9,132 bases of DNA. Source: Caldifarciminota bacterium UBA3073 (GTDB lineage Bacteria > Hydrothermota > UBA3073). The notes beneath the pieces are model-generated. The model searched no databases and was not told the DNA's origin. It saw only the letters and a program-made list of their open reading frames with translations. Numbering within the stretch: the stretch's first letter is position 1; every line of letters begins with the position of its first letter. Shown in pieces: positions 6,732-9,132 of the stretch. Position numbers and translations under genes: made by a program. Where the stretch lies: contig DFBT01000079.1 in assembly GCA_002366725.1 (NCBI GenBank), positions 10,970 through 20,101 of the forward strand, in the 5' to 3' direction.

Positions 6732-8786
6732 TTACTTCATCACCACAAACTTCCTCGTTCCAGAGAATCCCTCTGCATCCATCCTCAGGAAGTATACACC
6801 GGATGCAAGTTTCTTCGTATCGACAGTCAGAGAGTGTGTGCCAGCAGTGAGTCTCTTGTTCACGAGTGTAGAAACAAGTGAACCCGTCACATCGTAAACC
6901 TTCATAGACACATACTCGGTCCTTGGTATGGAGAAGCTAATCGTGGTAGGTCTTGAAAGTGGATTCGGACTTACCACTGGAAGGCGATATACCACTGGTT
7001 CAGTACTCTCTTCCACACCAACTTCAAGGTAGGAGAATATATTTCTCATCAGAGTGTTCTGGAGTAATGTGTCGGCGTAAATGGTATCCTCTCCAACCAC
7101 CACCTGGGTCTCGGGAGTTCCTATATACTGTATTGGGAAATATGTGCAGACAAGCTTCGCACCATTCTTCTCATAGCGATAGCCAAGCGTGAACCCGTAG
7201 GTTTCCTCGGTAAATGCAGTAACCGCGGTGGGTGCAAGCTCATCAAACTTACCGATATATGAGTAAGCTCCAGGACCAGCCCAGTAATATGGGGTAACCT
7301 GTGTGTACTCCAACCCAGCGGTAATCACTGCGTCTGTTCCATACATATTGACTGTTGTATGTCCTCCAATCAATGTGTCATCGTCAAACCCGCTTCTCCA
7401 TCCAAAGTATTCATAGGGGACCGTATCCTCGGGAGTGGCTTCCCAGGCTCCCCAATCGGGTGCAAGCCCAGCACCCCATCCTATATCCTCTCCGCTCAGC
7501 AGTAACTTCCCTCCAGCATCCATGAAGTCCTTGAATAGATTCAAGTCAGGTCCAATATCACCCCATGTGAACCACAGGATTACTTTATCACCATCACCCT
7601 TACCAGGTGTGTAGTAATCAAAAACAGATGCATCGGGATAACCGTAAAAGTAGCAATCCCATACATCTACAAAGTCATATATAGCTCTAACGGGATCCCA
7701 CGAGTAAGGGGGGGCATAGTAATCGTCGGGGCCGATAACAAGAAGAATGTGTTCATTATGTCCTGTTCTTATAACATACGAAGCCGATGGACTTGTACTC
7801 TTTGCATCCTGGAGGTCAGCCGCCTCAATGTAGAACGCTATCTCATCGCCTACACCGGCACCCGGTATTTCTGCAGAATAAGTTCCATAGAGAGAATCTC
7901 CTTCAATTAGATCCATATCTATTGATACATCGTCTCCCCCATTCACACTATACCACAGCTTTGCCCATGCAACCCCCATTAAATTGAGGGGTATTCCCAG
8001 TACATCCTCCACGATAGCAGTGACCTCTCTCGAACCTGTAGTGTATGTATCGGTCAGTCTGTCAAAACTTACTGTATTAGGGGGTAGATTCTCATATACC
8101 TTAACAAGTGCCCTCACCCAGTATAGGTGCCACGAGGAATACCAACCGGGACCGTTAGTCTCCGGTCCCGTACCGCCCTGCTTGTAACCTACTGCGTGTA
8201 ATGGCAGAGGTGTGGTAGCATCTCCGGCGTCTATCCTTGTTGAATGGGTCGTATCCTCTAAGGTCCACCCTGCCCAGAAGGCGTCCGTGCCTATATCGGG
8301 CTGACCCGGAACGGTAAGAGTATCCCATTCCCAGTCTTCAAAGGCGGTAATATCCATTGCGGTGGGCCCGGCAAGAATTGTGCCGATGCAGCTCGGTCCG
8401 GGCATAGATGCGGCACTGTGATACTCTCCAAAGTCACCGATTGTTACCCCGTCGGGAATATCCGCAACAATTCCGTAGTATTGAGTGGGGCCATCAAAGC
8501 CAAACCTATATTTGCAGAAGTGCACCTCCACGAGTGAACACGCCGCGGGTGGCTCGAAGAAGACACCAAGTGTGTCGCCGGGGATGAGTCCGCTCAGGTA
8601 GTAATTACTCGTTCCTTCGTCATACTGTATGAGCCACCAAGCCCAGTCTTTGTCTCCAACCGGAACCATCTTGCTCGGCTCACCGGAGCTGGAGGGCATA
8701 AGATACACCTCCACAGGTCTCGCATATACGCCACTCGCAATAGAACCCACGAGTAGCATTACTAACAATATCTTCACTCCCTTCAT
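6732..8786 (-). CDS. Secreted protein with Ig-like domain, amidotransferase-like fold region and C-terminal T9SS-type sorting domain
   Basis: 684 residues from ATG 8786. That start is chosen because AAGGAGG lies 4 nt upstream and it opens a clean signal peptide (MKGVK, hydrophobic core, VYA cleavage near residue 22); a GTG at 8963 in the same frame would add 59 residues and bury the signal. Residues 24-235 are an unassigned aromatic-rich beta region. Residues 236-340 look like an Ig-like domain (SVNGGDDVSIDM, then VGDEIAFYIEAAD). Residues 347-587 resemble the Rossmann-like class I amidotransferase fold found in secreted proteins: ILLVIGPDDYY, KVILWFTWGD, LFKDFMDAGGKLLLSGEDIGW. The nucleophile-elbow cysteine is absent, so catalysis is unlikely. 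Residues 605-684 (SPNPL, VSMKVYDVTGSLV, ASGVYFLRM, RKFVVMK) form a FlgD-Ig-like sorting tail. It is the first gene after a strong promoter, so probably abundant. Exact role unknown. Confidence 0.88.
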   Translation of the reverse strand: MKGVKILLVMLLVGSIASGVYARPVEVYLMPSSSGEPSKMVPVGDKDWAWWLIQYDEGTSNYYLSGLIPGDTLGVFFEPPAACSLVEVHFCKYRFGFDGPTQYYGIVADIPDGVTIGDFGEYHSAASMPGPSCIGTILAGPTAMDITAFEDWEWDTLTVPGQPDIGTDAFWAGWTLEDTTHSTRIDAGDATTPLPLHAVGYKQGGTGPETNGPGWYSSWHLYWVRALVKVYENLPPNTVSFDRLTDTYTTGSREVTAIVEDVLGIPLNLMGVAWAKLWYSVNGGDDVSIDMDLIEGDSLYGTYSAEIPGAGVGDEIAFYIEAADLQDAKSTSPSASYVIRTGHNEHILLVIGPDDYYAPPYSWDPVRAIYDFVDVWDCYFYGYPDASVFDYYTPGKGDGDKVILWFTWGDIGPDLNLFKDFMDAGGKLLLSGEDIGWGAGLAPDWGAWEATPEDTVPYEYFGWRSGFDDDTLIGGHTTVNMYGTDAVITAGLEYTQVTPYYWAGPGAYSYIGKFDELAPTAVTAFTEETYGFTLGYRYEKNGAKLVCTYFPIQYIGTPETQVVVGEDTIYADTLLQNTLMRNIFSYLEVGVEESTEPVVYRLPVVSPNPLSRPTTISFSIPRTEYVSMKVYDVTGSLVSTLVNKRLTAGTHSLTVDTKKLASGVYFLRMDAEGFSGTRKFVVMK

Positions 8787-8790
8787 CTTT

Positions 8791-8797
8791 TCCTCCT
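8791..8797 (-). promoter_or_regulatory. Ribosome-binding site deciding the start at 8786
   Basis: AAGGAGG on the minus strand, ending 4 nt before ATG 8786. It supports the shorter start over the in-frame GTG at 8963, which has only weak purine content in front of it. Confidence 0.9.
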
Positions 8798-8801
8798 TTC
8801 T

Positions 8802-8823
8802 TTGGGGAGTTCTTACTCCCCAA
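8802..8823 (-). promoter_or_regulatory. Perfect 9-bp hairpin in the leader, just before the ribosome-binding site
   Basis: The arms TTGGGGAGT and ACTCCCCAA are exact inverse complements. The loop is AAGA on the transcript strand. The 3' arm ends 4 nt before AAGGAGG (8791-8797). There is no T tract, so it is unlikely to be a terminator. A 5' stabiliser or a structure that keeps the ribosome site open are both plausible, as known for ompA-type leaders in other bacteria. Confidence 0.7.
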
Positions 8824-8959
8824 TACAAGCAACTTCCAGGGTCCTGTGATTTATAAAGCTCACATCGCCCCTGGTTTAAACACAACACTTCCGGCATCAC
8901 CCCCTTCCACTTTGAATTATATTGCCCACCGATGGCGTTAAGAGATAACACCATTACCC

Positions 8960-8986
8960 TCACGCAATCTCTGGGGTAATTCTCAT
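8960..8986 (-). CDS. Possible 8-residue leader peptide (MRITPEIA)
   Basis: ATG 8986 to TGA 8960, with AGGAGG (8995-9000) 8 nt upstream. It falls about 25 nt after the predicted transcription start. The ATG sits in the 9-nt loop of a hairpin (8973-8995). The peptide has no run of a single amino acid typical of attenuators. It could equally be a chance frame: any ATG in this purine-rich leader would appear to have a Shine-Dalgarno site. Confidence 0.25.
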   Translation of the reverse strand: MRITPEIA

Positions 8987-9016
8987 TTTTACCCCCTCCT
9001 CACCTCCCTTCTAATA

Positions 9017-9045
9017 ATTATATCACTTTTTTTGCCGATTGTCAA
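9017..9045 (-). promoter_or_regulatory. Consensus housekeeping (sigma-70/SigA-type) promoter for the 8786-6732 gene
   Basis: On the minus strand, TTGACA (9045-9040) is followed by exactly 17 nt and TATAAT (9022-9017). Both hexamers match the consensus at all six positions. The spacer has an A tract, and the sequence upstream of -35 (TTAATTTTTT) is AT-rich, resembling an UP element. The expected start site is a purine at about 9011-9010, giving a leader of about 224 nt. Strong constitutive expression is inferred. FCB bacteria of the Bacteroidetes type use a different -7/-33 promoter, so a classical promoter here fits another lineage. Confidence 0.85.
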
Positions 9046-9072
9046 GCAAAAAATTAACATCGGATTAATTGG

Positions 9073-9132
9073 GTTTAACAGGTTCAGCAGATTAAACGCC
9101 TGCCTGTCCATACGGATCCGTAGGGCCCGGTA
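9073..9132. repeat. Right-edge intergenic sequence with short palindromes, possible repeat fragment
   Basis: It contains GTTTAA/TTAAAC (9073-9078 with 9092-9097), the perfect 12-bp palindrome TACGGATCCGTA (9111-9122), and GGGCCCGGTA (9123-9132). The last is the exact inverse of TACCGGGCCC at 6695-6704. GCAGATTAAACGC (9087-9099) differs by one inserted T from GCAGATAAACGC at 6544-6555. This suggests the same repeat family as the 6508-6722 element, but the unit is cut by the window edge. Confidence 0.35.

Larger units (their letters stand above)
8787..9011 (-). promoter_or_regulatory. Long 5' leader with two hairpins and a mini-ORF; no ordinary gene
   Basis: This is the stretch between the predicted transcription start and the ATG at 8786. 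Reading 5' to 3' on the minus strand it holds: GGGAGGTGAGGAGG near the 5' end; a 7-bp stem GGGGTAA/TTACCCC (8989-8995 with 8973-8979); an 8-codon reading frame (8986-8960); about 130 nt without recognised structure; then a perfect 9-bp hairpin (8823-8802) and the ribosome-binding site. It is unusually long for a simple leader, so cis-regulation is possible. It matches no riboswitch class that I recognise. Confidence 0.5.

Noticed and set aside
8916..8921. Second TATAAT on the minus strand, inside the leader
   Set aside because: No -35-like hexamer lies at 16-18 nt and there is no TG extension; TTAACG is only 14 nt away. The 9017-9045 promoter is far better.
8787..8963. In-frame GTG extension adding 59 residues to the 8786 gene
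   Set aside because: It has no good ribosome-binding site, would bury an excellent signal peptide at residue 60, and includes a hairpin plus AAGGAGG typical of a leader.
9111..9122. 12-bp perfect palindrome TACGGATCCGTA as an operator
   Set aside because: It lies about 65 bp upstream of the -35 element, and palindromes this short and GC-rich next to a possible repeat are weak evidence of a regulator site.

Overview
The window carries four genes, all on the minus strand, encoding secreted or outer-membrane proteins. Three of these (the TonB-dependent receptor and the genes downstream of it) are closely spaced. Transcription runs from the right edge to the left: a secreted protein with a C-terminal sorting domain (8786 to 6732), a SusC-like TonB-dependent receptor (6470 to 3489), a 1020-residue secreted protein with a fibronectin-III-like domain and a C-terminal sorting domain (3459 to 397), and a PorV/PorQ-family protein cut by the left edge (344 to 1). 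Type IX secretion (T9SS) sorting domains, a PorV-type protein and a TonB receptor with an N-terminal carboxypeptidase-regulatory-like domain point to the Fibrobacteres-Chlorobi-Bacteroidetes (FCB) side of the tree. The style of the proteins, the strong Shine-Dalgarno sites and the frequent ATA and AGA/AGG codons resemble uncultured lineages such as WOR-3/Stahlbacteria, Marinimicrobia or Calditrichaeota more than classical Bacteroidetes. That placement is inference from recall, not a database result.

Right part (8787-9132): no gene of ordinary size. It holds a textbook housekeeping promoter (TTGACA, 17 bp, TATAAT) reading leftward, followed by a leader of about 220 nt. The leader begins with Shine-Dalgarno-like sequence, has an 8-codon mini-ORF whose ATG sits in a hairpin loop, and ends in a perfect 9-bp hairpin directly before the ribosome-binding site of the first gene. 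The extreme right edge (9073-9132) has short palindromes and sequence similar to the intergenic repeat at 6500-6722.

Middle gap (6471-6731): a GC-only hairpin just after the first gene's stop codon, probably a terminator or processing signal, then a nested palindromic intergenic element (6508-6692), then a GAGA-tetraloop hairpin abutting the receptor's ribosome-binding site. No convincing promoter was found for the receptor, so its transcription may start in or beyond this element, or come from read-through.

Left part: receptor, fibronectin-III/sorting-domain protein and PorV-like protein are separated by only 29 and 52 nt and look like one operon. A plausible working model is a surface module: the receptor imports or exports a ligand, the large protein is displayed at the surface through the T9SS, and the PorV paralogue helps deliver or anchor it. 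The ligand cannot be told from the sequence. No RNA genes, CRISPR arrays, transposases or phage genes are visible.
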